This document shows, piece after piece, positions 1-6,434 of a stretch of 11,156 bases of DNA (within the stretch, counting starts at the first letter, position 1; each line of letters opens with the position of its first letter). The notes under the pieces are model-generated. The model was not told the origin of the DNA, made no database searches, and saw nothing but the letters and a program-made list of their open reading frames with translations. The translations under genes were made by a program, and so were the position numbers. The stretch comes from an uncultured Clostridia bacterium (GTDB lineage: Bacteria > Bacillota > Clostridia > Christensenellales > Borkfalkiaceae): NCBI GenBank assembly GCA_947627125.1, contig CANQUY010000054.1, positions 1-11,156 on the forward strand, read 5' to 3'.

Positions 1-7
1 GTACACG

Positions 8-75
8 CCCCGCGAGATTCTTCGGGTTAGTTTCCGTTCTCTCGTCCTACTATCGTTCTCAGAATGACGCGGGGG
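8..75 (-). repeat. Palindromic intergenic repeat, subtype A (reverse copy)
   Basis: The ends are inverted: CCCCGCG at 8-14 and CGCGGGG at 68-74. The inner arms AGATTCTTCGGG and TCTCAGAATGA complete the subtype A pattern seen in forward orientation at 5788, 6005, 7185, 7348, 8300 and 10498. The interior (CGTTCTCTCGTCCTACTATC) matches the interior of the partial copy at 10452-10497 in reverse complement. It is non-coding, and short ORFs across it are artefacts. Confidence 0.85.
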
Positions 76-81
76 CCCGTG

Positions 82-120
82 CGTTTTATGGGATCCTTTG
101 CTACGCTCAGGATGAGCTCC
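82..120. repeat. Palindromic intergenic repeat, subtype C
   Basis: GCGTTTTATGGGATCCTT is followed by GCTACGCTCAGGATGAGC. The arms GGATCCT and AGGATGA are the C:G version of the repeat family. Related copies lie at 2861-2904 (inverted), 8103-8155 and 10663-10711. Confidence 0.75.
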
Positions 121-272
121 CATTCTTCAACGGCGGCGTTCCAAATCACTGCGCGTGGCAGGGTTGCCCTGCCTAAGCGCACCCAATTTGCCGCATACCT
201 GCGGCTTCCTGCCTCTGTGAAAAACGGAGCTGTCGGCCGTAGAAGTCATTGTGGAATACGGGACTTAACCCC
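121..272. other. Gene-free structured stretch with two strong hairpins
   Basis: I see no gene here. There are two hairpins. GGCAGGG (157-163) pairs with CCCTGCC (167-173) around TTG, with outer GCGC arms at 151-154 and 177-180. GCCGCA (190-195) pairs with TGCGGC (200-205) around TACC. Neither is followed by a T tract in either direction, so they are not intrinsic terminators. It may be a single copy of another repeat family. Function unknown. Confidence 0.5.
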
Positions 273-310
273 TCGTTGATTTCTTTTTGCCCTTAAAAAG
301 AAATCAACGA
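264..310. repeat. 16-bp perfect hairpin with CTTAACCCCTCG flank
   Basis: The arms 273-288 and 295-310 are perfect inverted repeats around a 6-nt loop. They sit just past the stop codon of the minus-strand sipL-like gene. Read on the minus strand, the hairpin is followed by CGAGGGGTTAAGT. The same 13 bases follow a hairpin with a different but equally self-complementary stem at 2806-2840. There is no T tract after the stem, so it is not a classical terminator, although it may end or protect the sipL transcript. Confidence 0.7.
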
Positions 311-315
311 ATCTA

Positions 316-1782
316 TCATATCGCCTTTTTTCGGTAAATAATGACCCTTTGGCCCTCTTTGACGGGGAATTCAATGTCGGGATTGGACTTTTCTACGTCC
401 TCGGGGGACTTTTTCAGCCGCTTTGCGAGTTCCCACAGACCGTCGCCGGCCTTGGGAATGTAGACGCTGATCGCGCTGTCGCTCCCCACGATCTTTTCTC
501 CCTCCTCCGCGCTTGCCACAAGGTGGGCCGTATACGTCCTCTTTTCCTTGAGAAGGACCTTGATCGTCGCCTCGGCGTCAATCTCCCCCTCCTGCTTCTG
601 GCGGGCGGACATGCCGCAGACCATGACCTCGGCCTCCGCATCCCCCGCGTCCACCGCGACGGAGAAGGGAAGGCTCACCTCCACGGCACGGTACTCCCCC
701 TCGCTCGACTTCACGAGGAGAACGGCGCTTGCAACGCCCTCCGCCGCCCTGCCGCTCTCCGTTGTCACGAGCTCCGCCTCCGAACGCTGCAGCGCAACGG
801 CCTCGAGCGTATCCGAGAAGTTGACGCTCCCCGCAAGGATGGCCTTGCCGCCGACCCGCTCCGTCACCCGCCTGTATTCTCCGACGCCGACGAACGTTCC
901 GTCGAAGTAGCCGAGGGCGATCTCACTCTCCGTGGAGAACGCGTCCGTCGCGCCGTCGAGGGCGACTTCTTCATACACACAGCCGTCCGCGGAGAGCGTA
1001 AAACGCGCATATATGTTGCATTTTCCGTCCTCTTCCTCGGCATGGATGGAGGCGTCCGCGACGCAGACTTTCACCTCTGCGCTGCTGCCCGCGGAGGCCG
1101 CGTCGCAGGGGATCTCCACGCGGAAGGGCACGAGCCGTTCAAAGGAAATCAGCCCGCCGTTCTGCTTCAGCGCGAGCACGCCGAGGTTGATCTCCCCCTC
1201 CGCCCGCACGAGCCCCGTTTCGCAGACGACGTCGGTGACGGCGACCGTTTCGCAGTGCTGGAGAATGTCGCCCAAGACGTCTGTTTCAAACTCATCTTCC
1301 GCCTCCGCTGCCCCGCCGCAGAGGTGCGCGGTGACGACCTTGACCGTTTCCCGCTTCATCACGAGGTCCCCGCCCGAAAGATAGTCGCAGCTCTCTTCGC
1401 CGTAGAGGGATATATCCGCGCCGAGCAGGGCAGTCACATACACGCTTGCCCCCTCCCGCCGCACGGAAACGTTCTCGACGGCGACGGCCGCCCTCGCGGT
1501 GAGAGCGGGATAGACGCCCGCGTCCTTTGCGGTCGCCGCAAATTCCACTCCCTTTTCTGCGCGGCAGATGTGCTTTTCCGCATCCTCATAGACGATGGAG
1601 AAATGCGCCTTGCCGTAATAGCGGACTTCGCCGTTGCCCGCATCCGCCCCCGTGAGGACGGCATGGGCGTGCGACAAAAGAACGGTTTCCACCTCTCCGC
1701 CGAAGCGGCACTCCACCGCAGTCTGTGCGGAGAGCTCCTTTCTCTTGCCGAAACTGCGGAAAGTCTGCGTCTGAATTTTCAT
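316..1782 (-). CDS. sipL: SipL-like spore coat morphogenesis protein (DUF3794/SPOCS domains plus C-terminal LysM)
   Basis: The 488-aa product has several DUF3794 (SPOCS)-type beta-rich segments, recognisable around residues 50-95, 230-290 and 350-430. A LysM domain follows at about 439-484 (VYIPKAGDGLWELAKRL...NPDI...VKEGQRVIIY). In Clostridioides difficile, SipL has this architecture: it binds the coat ATPase SpoIVA through LysM and tethers the coat to the forespore membrane. That role is inferred here. There is no signal peptide, as expected for a mother-cell cytosolic protein. The ATG at 1782 is supported by AAGGAG (1792-1797) 9 nt upstream. The gene is divergent from veg, and a possible sigma-E promoter lies at 1816-1842. 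The assignment to DUF3794/LysM is strong. The sipL symbol rests on architecture rather than an alignment. Confidence 0.85.
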   Translation of the reverse strand: MKIQTQTFRSFGKRKELSAQTAVECRFGGEVETVLLSHAHAVLTGADAGNGEVRYYGKAHFSIVYEDAEKHICRAEKGVEFAATAKDAGVYPALTARAAVAVENVSVRREGASVYVTALLGADISLYGEESCDYLSGGDLVMKRETVKVVTAHLCGGAAEAEDEFETDVLGDILQHCETVAVTDVVCETGLVRAEGEINLGVLALKQNGGLISFERLVPFRVEIPCDAASAGSSAEVKVCVADASIHAEEEDGKCNIYARFTLSADGCVYEEVALDGATDAFSTESEIALGYFDGTFVGVGEYRRVTERVGGKAILAGSVNFSDTLEAVALQRSEAELVTTESGRAAEGVASAVLLVKSSEGEYRAVEVSLPFSVAVDAGDAEAEVMVCGMSARQKQEGEIDAEATIKVLLKEKRTYTAHLVASAEEGEKIVGSDSAISVYIPKAGDGLWELAKRLKKSPEDVEKSNPDIEFPVKEGQRVIIYRKKAI

Positions 1783-1815
1783 GATTTTTTACTCCTTGCC
1801 TTGATTTCTCCCTTC

Positions 1816-1842
1816 ATTCTATGCCGAAAATTGACTGCATAT
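1816..1842 (-). promoter_or_regulatory. Possible sigma-E promoter of the sipL-like gene
   Basis: Read on the minus strand, ATA (1840-1842) is followed by 16 bp and then CATAGAAT (1816-1823). This is close to the Bacillota sigma-E pattern of ATA plus 16-18 bp plus CATACAnT. The spacing to the ribosome binding site at 1792-1797 is sensible. Mother-cell expression would suit a coat morphogen. The match is short, so the call is tentative. Confidence 0.4.
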
Positions 1843-1901
1843 GCGTCGGTTTCCGCGTCTTAGGCCGTTTATTTTCCGAAGATCCGGTCAATCATTTCCA
1901 T

Positions 1902-2141
1902 ATGATCAGACAGAACAGCGACATTTCGTCCGTGAAAAAGACGATCTCCGATTATTTTCAAAAACAGGTGGACGTGACCGTGAATTTGGGGAGGAACAAG
2001 ATCGTCCGCTTCTGCGGGAGGCTCTCGGGGGTGTACCCCGCCCTCTTCACCGTTTCCCCCGACGACAAAAACTTCTTGGGCAAGACGTCCTATTCGTATG
2101 CGGAAGTGCTCTGCGGCAATGTGAAGATCAAGCCTCTTTGA
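1902..2141 (+). CDS. veg: Veg family protein
   Basis: The 79-aa product matches the small Veg family (DUF1021): a short N-terminal helix (ISSVKKTISDYFQKQV), a basic strand pair (NLGRNKIVRFCGRLSGVYPALFTV) and the hallmark SYSYAEVL segment near the C-terminus. Veg is known in Bacillus subtilis as a highly expressed small protein that stimulates biofilm formation, but its biochemical function is unresolved. I chose the ATG at 1902 because family members start about ten residues before the conserved helix. An in-frame ATG at 1821 would add 27 unrelated residues and overlap the sipL promoter region. No clear ribosome binding site precedes either start. A TTGACT at 1831-1836 has no convincing -10 partner, so the promoter is undetermined. 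Confidence 0.85.
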   Translation: MIRQNSDISSVKKTISDYFQKQVDVTVNLGRNKIVRFCGRLSGVYPALFTVSPDDKNFLGKTSYSYAEVLCGNVKIKPL

Positions 2142-2242
2142 GGGGAAATTTTTAAAAAGTTTTCCCAAAAGTGGCACTGCGGCCCTCTTTTTCTCAAAAT
2201 GCGTGGTATCATGGAATTGCGGCGGGAAAAGGACGGTATTTT

Positions 2243-2770
2243 ATGACGGTCTTGGAACTCTACGGCGCCCTCAGACGCTACGGCGTGGACGTCTTGCTTC
2301 TCGCTCTCGGAGTGACGCTTTTGACGTCGCTCCTCAAAAAAACGGTCATGAAGTCGGTCAGCAAAAAGGTATTTGTGTTTTTGCCCTTCGGCCTCGGGAT
2401 CCTCATCTATTCCCTCTACAGCATTCTCTCAAGGGGCGGCCTGTGCTTTACGGCGGAAGAGATTTCGTCGCTCATAAGGCAGGGATTCTCCACAGGGTGC
2501 GCGGCGACCCTGTACTATGTGATCTATGAACAGTTCCTGCGCGGAAAGTTCACGGCGGATCCCCTCGCTCCCCTTCTCGAATGCGTCCCCGAGGGAAAGA
2601 GGAAGGAGGCCTCCGCGGCCATTCTCTCCGCATGTGAGAATGCGGGGGAACGGGAGCTTACGGAGGTCATTTCGGAGCAGTTGTGCGCCTTTGCCGACCC
2701 GCCCCTTTCGGAAGAGGAAGCGGCTCTCGCCGCCGAACTTCTGAAGGAGTACATATCATCCCTCGCATGA
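2243..2770 (+). CDS. Small membrane protein of unknown function
   Basis: I do not recognise this 175-aa protein. It has two clear hydrophobic segments, at about residues 15-31 (VDVLLLALGVTLLTSLL) and 43-62 (VFVFLPFGLGILIYSLYSIL). A weaker third segment lies at about 80-97. A basic stretch, LLKKTVMKSVSKK, lies between the first two. Residues 105-175 form a soluble, acidic and probably helical C-terminal domain ending in EEEAALAAELLKEYISSLA. The ATG at 2243 is preceded by AAAAGGAC at a usable distance. A longer frame from a GTG at 2171 has no ribosome binding site. It follows veg on the same strand with a 101-bp gap and is closed by the terminator at 2777-2799, so the two may be co-transcribed. 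No function can be assigned. Confidence 0.75.
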   Translation: MTVLELYGALRRYGVDVLLLALGVTLLTSLLKKTVMKSVSKKVFVFLPFGLGILIYSLYSILSRGGLCFTAEEISSLIRQGFSTGCAATLYYVIYEQFLRGKFTADPLAPLLECVPEGKRKEASAAILSACENAGERELTEVISEQLCAFADPPLSEEEAALAAELLKEYISSLA

Positions 2771-2776
2771 CGTTTT

Positions 2777-2799
2777 CCGCCCTTCGGGGCGGTTTTTTT
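2777..2799 (+). terminator. Intrinsic terminator after the unknown membrane protein gene
   Basis: CCGCCC (2777-2782) and GGGCGG (2787-2792) pair around a TTCG tetraloop, followed immediately by seven T (2793-2799). It begins 6 bp after the stop codon. Confidence 0.95.
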
Positions 2800-2805
2800 C
2801 GATTT

Positions 2806-2852
2806 CGCTGGATTTGTTTTCTGCGAAAACAAATCCAGCGAGGGGTTAAGTG
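2806..2852. repeat. 15-bp perfect hairpin with CGAGGGGTTAAGT flank
   Basis: The arms 2806-2820 and 2826-2840 are perfectly complementary around CTGCG. They are followed by CGAGGGGTTAAGT, the flank also found at the hairpin at 264-310 on the opposite strand. The stems of the two copies differ in several compensated positions. It sits just past a terminator and has no T tract of its own. Confidence 0.7.
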
Positions 2853-2860
2853 GGGTGCGC

Positions 2861-2904
2861 TCATCCTGACCCTGAGCGTAGCGAAGGGGAAGGATCCCAT
2901 AAAA
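2861..2904. repeat. Palindromic intergenic repeat, subtype C (inverted orientation)
   Basis: TCATCCTGACCCTGAGCG is followed by TAGCGAAGG and GGAAGGATCCCATAAAA. The arms ATCCT and AGGAT are complementary. It is the reverse-orientation relative of the copies at 82-120, 8103-8155 and 10663-10711. Confidence 0.75.
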
Positions 2905-2918
2905 CCAACGGGAGCCCA

Positions 2919-2953
2919 TTTAATTAAAAATTTAAAATTTAAAATTAAAAATT
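2919..2953. repeat. A/T-only simple repeat
   Basis: This is an almost pure A/T stretch made of irregular ATTTAAAA/AATTAAAAA units. Similar tracts lie at 3191-3218, 8470-8516 and 10761-10796. Each lies at the edge of a repeat block, several next to gene ends. Confidence 0.7.
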
Positions 2954-2976
2954 GTGGTGGAACATAATTAGAATGT

Positions 2977-3180
2977 CCCCGCCCCCCTACCCCCCTCCCC
3001 AAGGAGGGGGCATGGGCTTCGTTTGAGGGCGGACCCTTGCTTCCCCTCTTAGGGGAAGTACCCCGAAGGGGGGATAGGGTTTCTGGAACCCCTCAGTCAC
3101 GCAAGGACGGCGTGACAGCTCCCCTACAAGGGGAGCCAAGAGAGCGAGGCCGTGACAGCTCCCCTAAGAGGGGAGCCGAG
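2977..3180. repeat. Cluster of CTCCCCT/AGGGGAG palindromic repeats
   Basis: The cluster starts with CCCTCCCCAAGGAGGG (2993-3008). TTCCCCT/AGGGGAA (3041-3057) follows. GTCACGC/GCGTGAC arms lie at 3096-3102 and 3110-3116. Two GCTCCCCT-N3-AGGGGAGC hairpins at 3118-3136 and 3158-3176 are 40 bp apart and share flanking GTGACA and GCC. None has a T tract. From general knowledge, such elements are common in intergenic DNA of gut Clostridia. I see no gene in 2800-3224. Confidence 0.8.
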
Positions 3181-3190
3181 AGCTACCAAC

Positions 3191-3218
3191 TTTAATTTTT
3201 AATTTTTAATTTTAAATT
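3191..3218. repeat. A/T-only heptamer repeat next to the spoIIE stop codon
   Basis: TTTAATTTTTAATTTTTAAT and following bases form a TTTTTAA-type heptamer tract 6 bp past the end of spoIIE. No GC-rich intrinsic terminator is visible for spoIIE between its stop and this tract. The hairpins at 3118-3176 lack a T run. Confidence 0.7.
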
Positions 3219-3224
3219 CCCCCC

Positions 3225-5498
3225 TTACCCTGCGCGGGTGAGTTTTACGGTCAAAACGGTCATGTCGTCCTCTGCCTTGCCCTTGTAGCGGCCGAGCGCA
3301 TTCTTCAGGATCTCCTCGGAGAGGGACTGCGGGTTCAGCGGCTTCAGTGCGCTCAGGTAGGAGCACAGCTCCGCCGAGGAGCCGAACGCCGTCGTCACCC
3401 CGTCGCTCATGAAGATGAGGAAGTCCTCCGCCTTCATTGTCACCCGCATGGTGGCGGGGTGAACGGCCTCGAGCATGCCGATGGGCAAACTTTCCCCCTC
3501 GAGCACTCTGAGCTCCTCCCCCGAGAGCAGAAATCCCATGGGAGCCCCGATCTTCACAATGTCCGCGTTCCCCGTGTCGAGGTCCACGGAGGCGACGTCG
3601 AGGCAGGAGAAGGTTTCCTCCCCCGAGAGCGCAATGAGGCGGTTCACCGTGGAGAGGACGGTGTTTGAGGGCATCTTGGCCTTGTAACAGCTCTCGAGCA
3701 GGGAGAGCGTTCTATCCGATACCGACCTTGCGCTGTCCCCGCTCCCCATGCCGTCGGAGAGGGCGACCATGAACCTGCGCTCGTCGATCTTTAAGACGGA
3801 ATGGGTGTCCCCGCTGGCCGTTTCCCCCGATTTGGGACAGGCGGCAATGCCGAAAACGGCGTCATAGTCGGGCTTTCTCCGCAGAATAAAGCAGGCGCGG
3901 TCGGAGGTCAGAGGGATCTTTTCGGAGAGGGCGAGCGGCACGCCCAGCGCATGCGAGGCGACGCGGCAGAGCTTTTTGGCATCGGTGTTTTCGGCCAGCG
4001 TCATGGAGGCGGTGAAGAGGGTCCCCTCGCCGTACAGAAAGATCTCCGAGCTCATCATGCCCGCCGACGAGAGGGCGTTCGAGAGCAGCCGCTCCTCATC
4101 CGAAAAGGCAAACTCCTCGCTCTGTTCGAGGGCGATGTCCCTAAGGATCTCGCTGACGCCGTGGGCCTGTTCGGCAAGAAGTTTTCTGCCCGAACGCGCG
4201 GCGTCGAGCTCCTGTTCCATGCGGCGGTAGTCCTCGAGAAGTTTGTTGAGGGCAAAGAGAAGCCCCGCGGCGTTGCGGCAGGACACGGAGAGTTCCTGCG
4301 GCAGATCGATGAGGTTGACCTTCCCCTTGGCCTTGCCGACGGCAATGAGCTTGTCGAAGCTCTCGTAGAGCCCGCTCTCGCGGCACTTGCGGCGGTTCGG
4401 ACAGGAAGCGCAGAGGCAGGCGATGAGTTTTTCCTTGAAATGTACCCCCTGCGCCCTGTTGCTGTCGGCGGTGAAGGCCGTTTCGATCTCGCGGAAGAGG
4501 GAGGAAACCTCGTAGAGCTGTTCCCCCACGGCGCGGCGGTTGCGGTTGATGGCGATACGGGGCAGCGCGCGTTCGCGGTAAAAGAGAAGAGTGCGGCGGA
4601 GCTTCTTCATCGCCCGCTCGGGCAGACAGCTGATGACGGCAAAGGGCAAAAAACAGACGCAGACGGTGACGGAGATCGTGACGGCGGTCCCGCTGAACAG
4701 CCCCTCAAAGTACTGCACGCCGAGAAAGGCGAGAAAGGAAGAGAGCGAGGCGATGAGGTTCCCGTACGGCGCAAAGAGCAGTCCGACGCAGGCGAGAATT
4801 GCATACTCGGCGGCGGGGATCGCGCTCATTCTCGCGGCGCAGAGCGGAAAGGAGAGCACGAGGGCAAAGGGCACGGCGGCGGCATTTTTCAACAGAACGG
4901 CCGCGCCGAGGAGCAAAAACAGCGTCACCGTATAGAAGGGAACGAGCCCGGCGAGGTTATAGAGCCCGAGGCCCGTAAAGAACCACAGGAGCGCGACTTC
5001 ACCGATCTCCGCGGCCACAAGACGGCAGCGGAACGCGCGAAAGAGGAGCGCCCGCACCGCCCCTTCAAAGAGGAGCGCGAGGGCCACGGTAAAGGCGGAG
5101 AGAATGACCTTTTGCCAGATCGCGGGGATGGGGAAGAGAGTATATCCCGCATGCGGATACAGAAAGATGAAGGGAAGCTGTGCCGCGGCGAGAAGGAGGG
5201 GCGGAAGCCATTTGGCACGCTTGCGCATCCGTTCAAAGAGGGCGAAGCAGAGGCAGAGAAAGGCCGCCTGCAAAAGACAGGAGAGCGTCGCCGCAAGGGA
5301 GAGCGCGGCCGCCGACGAGAGGACGTACTCGGCGCAGAGCACAAAGGGATTCAGTCCGCACATCAAGAGGGCGTAACAAAGACAGAGGGCGAGCGGTTCC
5401 TTCATCGGCATGGCGAGGTTCAAAAGGACCATCGCGGGCAGAGGAATGAGATAGGCGAAGCAAGTTTTCCACGAGAATTTGAAACGGGGTTTTGTCAT
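3225..5498 (-). CDS. spoIIE: Stage II sporulation protein E (SpoIIE), PP2C-type phosphatase
   Basis: SpoIIE dephosphorylates the anti-anti-sigma factor SpoIIAA and so releases sigma-F in the forespore. It also localises to the polar septum. The 757-aa product has an N-terminal bundle of roughly ten membrane helices (about 12-295). A central regulatory region follows with a cysteine cluster, CLCASCPNRRKC (361-372). The C-terminal PPM/PP2C domain (about 540-750) carries the acidic motifs SGDTHS (562-567), SDGMGSG (581-587) and SDGV (698-701), whose aspartates bind the metal ions. The length is slightly below the usual 800 or so. The ATG at 5498 has GAGGT 7 nt upstream. An in-frame GTG at 5552 would place the start upstream of the -10 box at 5523-5528, so it is rejected. 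It is monocistronic here. Confidence 0.95.
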   Translation of the reverse strand: MTKPRFKFSWKTCFAYLIPLPAMVLLNLAMPMKEPLALCLCYALLMCGLNPFVLCAEYVLSSAAALSLAATLSCLLQAAFLCLCFALFERMRKRAKWLPPLLLAAAQLPFIFLYPHAGYTLFPIPAIWQKVILSAFTVALALLFEGAVRALLFRAFRCRLVAAEIGEVALLWFFTGLGLYNLAGLVPFYTVTLFLLLGAAVLLKNAAAVPFALVLSFPLCAARMSAIPAAEYAILACVGLLFAPYGNLIASLSSFLAFLGVQYFEGLFSGTAVTISVTVCVCFLPFAVISCLPERAMKKLRRTLLFYRERALPRIAINRNRRAVGEQLYEVSSLFREIETAFTADSNRAQGVHFKEKLIACLCASCPNRRKCRESGLYESFDKLIAVGKAKGKVNLIDLPQELSVSCRNAAGLLFALNKLLEDYRRMEQELDAARSGRKLLAEQAHGVSEILRDIALEQSEEFAFSDEERLLSNALSSAGMMSSEIFLYGEGTLFTASMTLAENTDAKKLCRVASHALGVPLALSEKIPLTSDRACFILRRKPDYDAVFGIAACPKSGETASGDTHSVLKIDERRFMVALSDGMGSGDSARSVSDRTLSLLESCYKAKMPSNTVLSTVNRLIALSGEETFSCLDVASVDLDTGNADIVKIGAPMGFLLSGEELRVLEGESLPIGMLEAVHPATMRVTMKAEDFLIFMSDGVTTAFGSSAELCSYLSALKPLNPQSLSEEILKNALGRYKGKAEDDMTVLTVKLTRAG

Positions 5499-5522
5499 GG
5501 CATGCACCTCGGGTTTTTCTCG

Positions 5523-5577
5523 ATTATAAAAAAATTCTCCGCCCATATCCACGGAGATTGCGTCTTGTATTGTCGAA
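5523..5577 (-). promoter_or_regulatory. spoIIE promoter with a Spo0A box
   Basis: On the minus strand a TATAAT -10 element lies at 5523-5528, placing the start of transcription near 5516, 18 nt ahead of the ATG. No good -35 is visible at the normal distance. A perfect 0A box, TGTCGAA, lies at 5571-5577 (+ strand orientation), about 55-61 bp upstream of the start of transcription. In Bacillota, spoIIE is activated by phosphorylated Spo0A at a promoter with a poor or displaced -35. The arrangement fits that, but binding is inferred. Confidence 0.6.
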
Positions 5578-5609
5578 ATATAAGTTCACGTTGGACCCTC
5601 AACGGGTGT

Positions 5610-5720
5610 GAGCGCGGGGAGCATGGGCTCCGTCCTCATCCCGCCCCGCGCGCGTCCTATTTGTGTCTAAGCGCGGCACGAGCGCGTAGCGCGAAGTAGC
5701 GTAGCGAGCGGATCTCATGG
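5610..5720. repeat. Degenerate subtype E repeats (GCGTAGCG-rich)
   Basis: CTCCGTCCTCATCCCG (5628-5643) matches the start of the element at 8170. GCGTAGCGAGCGGATCTCAT (5698-5717) matches its end. Between them lies an irregular array of GCGCGTAGCGCGAAGTAGCG units. It looks like a subtype E repeat interrupted and expanded internally. No gene is seen. Confidence 0.55.
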
Positions 5721-5723
5721 CCC

Positions 5724-6157
5724 CACGCGAGCAACCCCGCGTCATTCTGAGAAACGAACGTTGAACGAAGTCCGAGGAACTAACCCGCCCCGCGTCATTC
5801 TGAGAAACAAACGTTGAACGAAGTCCGACGAATTGACCCGAAGAATCTCGCGGGGCATATACGGACACTTTGCGGCGAGATGCTTCGGTACCACTCTCGT
5901 AAACTGCGTTTAGCTCCACTTCTCAGCATGACGCCGCACCCACGCGAGCAGCCCCGCGTCATTCTGAGAAACGAACGTTGAACGAAGTCCGAGGAATTGA
6001 CCCGCCCCGCGTCATTCTGAGAAACAAACGTTGAACGAAGTCCGACGAATTGACCCGAAGAATCTCGCGGGGCGTATGCGGACACTTTGCGGCGAGATGC
6101 TTCGGTACCACTCTCGTAAACTGCCTTGTACTCACGTTCTCAGCATGACGCCGCGCG
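5724..6157. repeat. 217-bp tandem duplication of composite repeat units
   Basis: Positions 5724-5940 and 5941-6157 are two near-identical copies. The offset is 217 at CACGCGAGCA (5724/5941), TGCTTCGGTACC (5881/6098) and TCTCAGCATG (5921/6138). Each copy has a half subtype A repeat (5735-5787; 5952-6004), a full 68-bp subtype A (5788-5855; 6005-6072) and a reversed subtype B (5872-5937; 6089-6154). The copies differ at scattered single bases, mostly near the 3' end. ORFs that read through here are translations of repeats. Confidence 0.9.
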
Positions 6158-6198
6158 TAAGGACTCCTGTCCATTCCCCCTCCGTGCCCACGATCCGC

Positions 6199-6234
6199 AA
6201 AAAAAGAATTTACCCCCGCGCAACCGCACGGGGG
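6199..6234 (-). terminator. Intrinsic terminator of the 374-nt RNA
   Basis: On the minus strand CCCCCGTGC (6226-6234) pairs with GCGCGGGGG (6213-6221) around GGTT, with one G-U pair. TAAATTC and then seven T (6199-6205) follow. The opposite strand reads A-rich after the stem, so it works in one direction. Confidence 0.75.
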
Positions 6235-6344
6235 ACATTCTCTGATTCAGTTGTCGGGCGTTACCCGTTTCAGGGCTTATCTCGACTTTTCCTCATCATT
6301 TGGGCCAAGGGGCCCGTGCGGCTGATTCTTTGCCGCGCTTCACT

Positions 6345-6383
6345 TCAAAGTCGCTTTTCCGCCCTTATCATATACTGGTACAT
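6345..6383 (-). CDS. 12-codon mini-ORF 2 with strong ribosome binding site
   Basis: It would encode MYQYMIRAEKRL and then TGA. AAAGGAGG (6393-6400) ends 9 nt before the ATG and overlaps the TAA stop of mini-ORF 1, the layout of translationally coupled genes. After the TGA the same frame stays open for 24 more codons (SEARQRISRTGPLAQ..., to 6270). The site is a near-perfect anti-16S match. Translation of so short a peptide is inferred, and it may instead serve as a ribosome-sensing leader. Confidence 0.4.
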   Translation of the reverse strand: MYQYMIRAEKRL

Positions 6384-6398
6384 TGGTCTGCTCCTCCT

Positions 6399-6434
6399 TT
6401 ATTGGGTCGTTCCCCATCCGTGGAGATTGGTCAT
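6399..6434 (-). CDS. 11-codon mini-ORF 1 with ribosome binding site in a hairpin loop
   Basis: It would encode MTNLHGWGTTQ. GGGAGG lies 9 nt before the ATG. The ribosome binding site is in the 10-nt loop (6439-6448) of a perfect 7-bp stem, CATATCG/CGATATG, and the start codon forms the end of the 3' arm. Such a stem could tune initiation. It is too short to place in any family. Confidence 0.4.
   Translation of the reverse strand: MTNLHGWGTTQ

Noticed and set aside
273..310. Intrinsic terminator of the sipL-like gene
   Set aside because: The stem is strong, but T lies in the 5' arm and no T tract follows on the minus strand. Listed as a hairpin element instead.
349..1863. 504-codon open frame opposite the sipL-like gene
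   Set aside because: The composition is an artefact of the sense strand's codon use. The minus frame has DUF3794/LysM signatures and a ribosome binding site.
3801..5699. 632-codon open frame opposite spoIIE
   Set aside because: It is antisense to a gene with clear SpoIIE domains. Its product is low-complexity Glu/Gly/Arg, as expected from GC-rich codon bias, and it has no family signature.
5599..6174. Overlapping minus-strand ORFs containing FVSQNDAG and FLRMTRG
   Set aside because: These are direct translations of the palindromic repeats, which recur in several frames and places. They are typical spurious ORFs.
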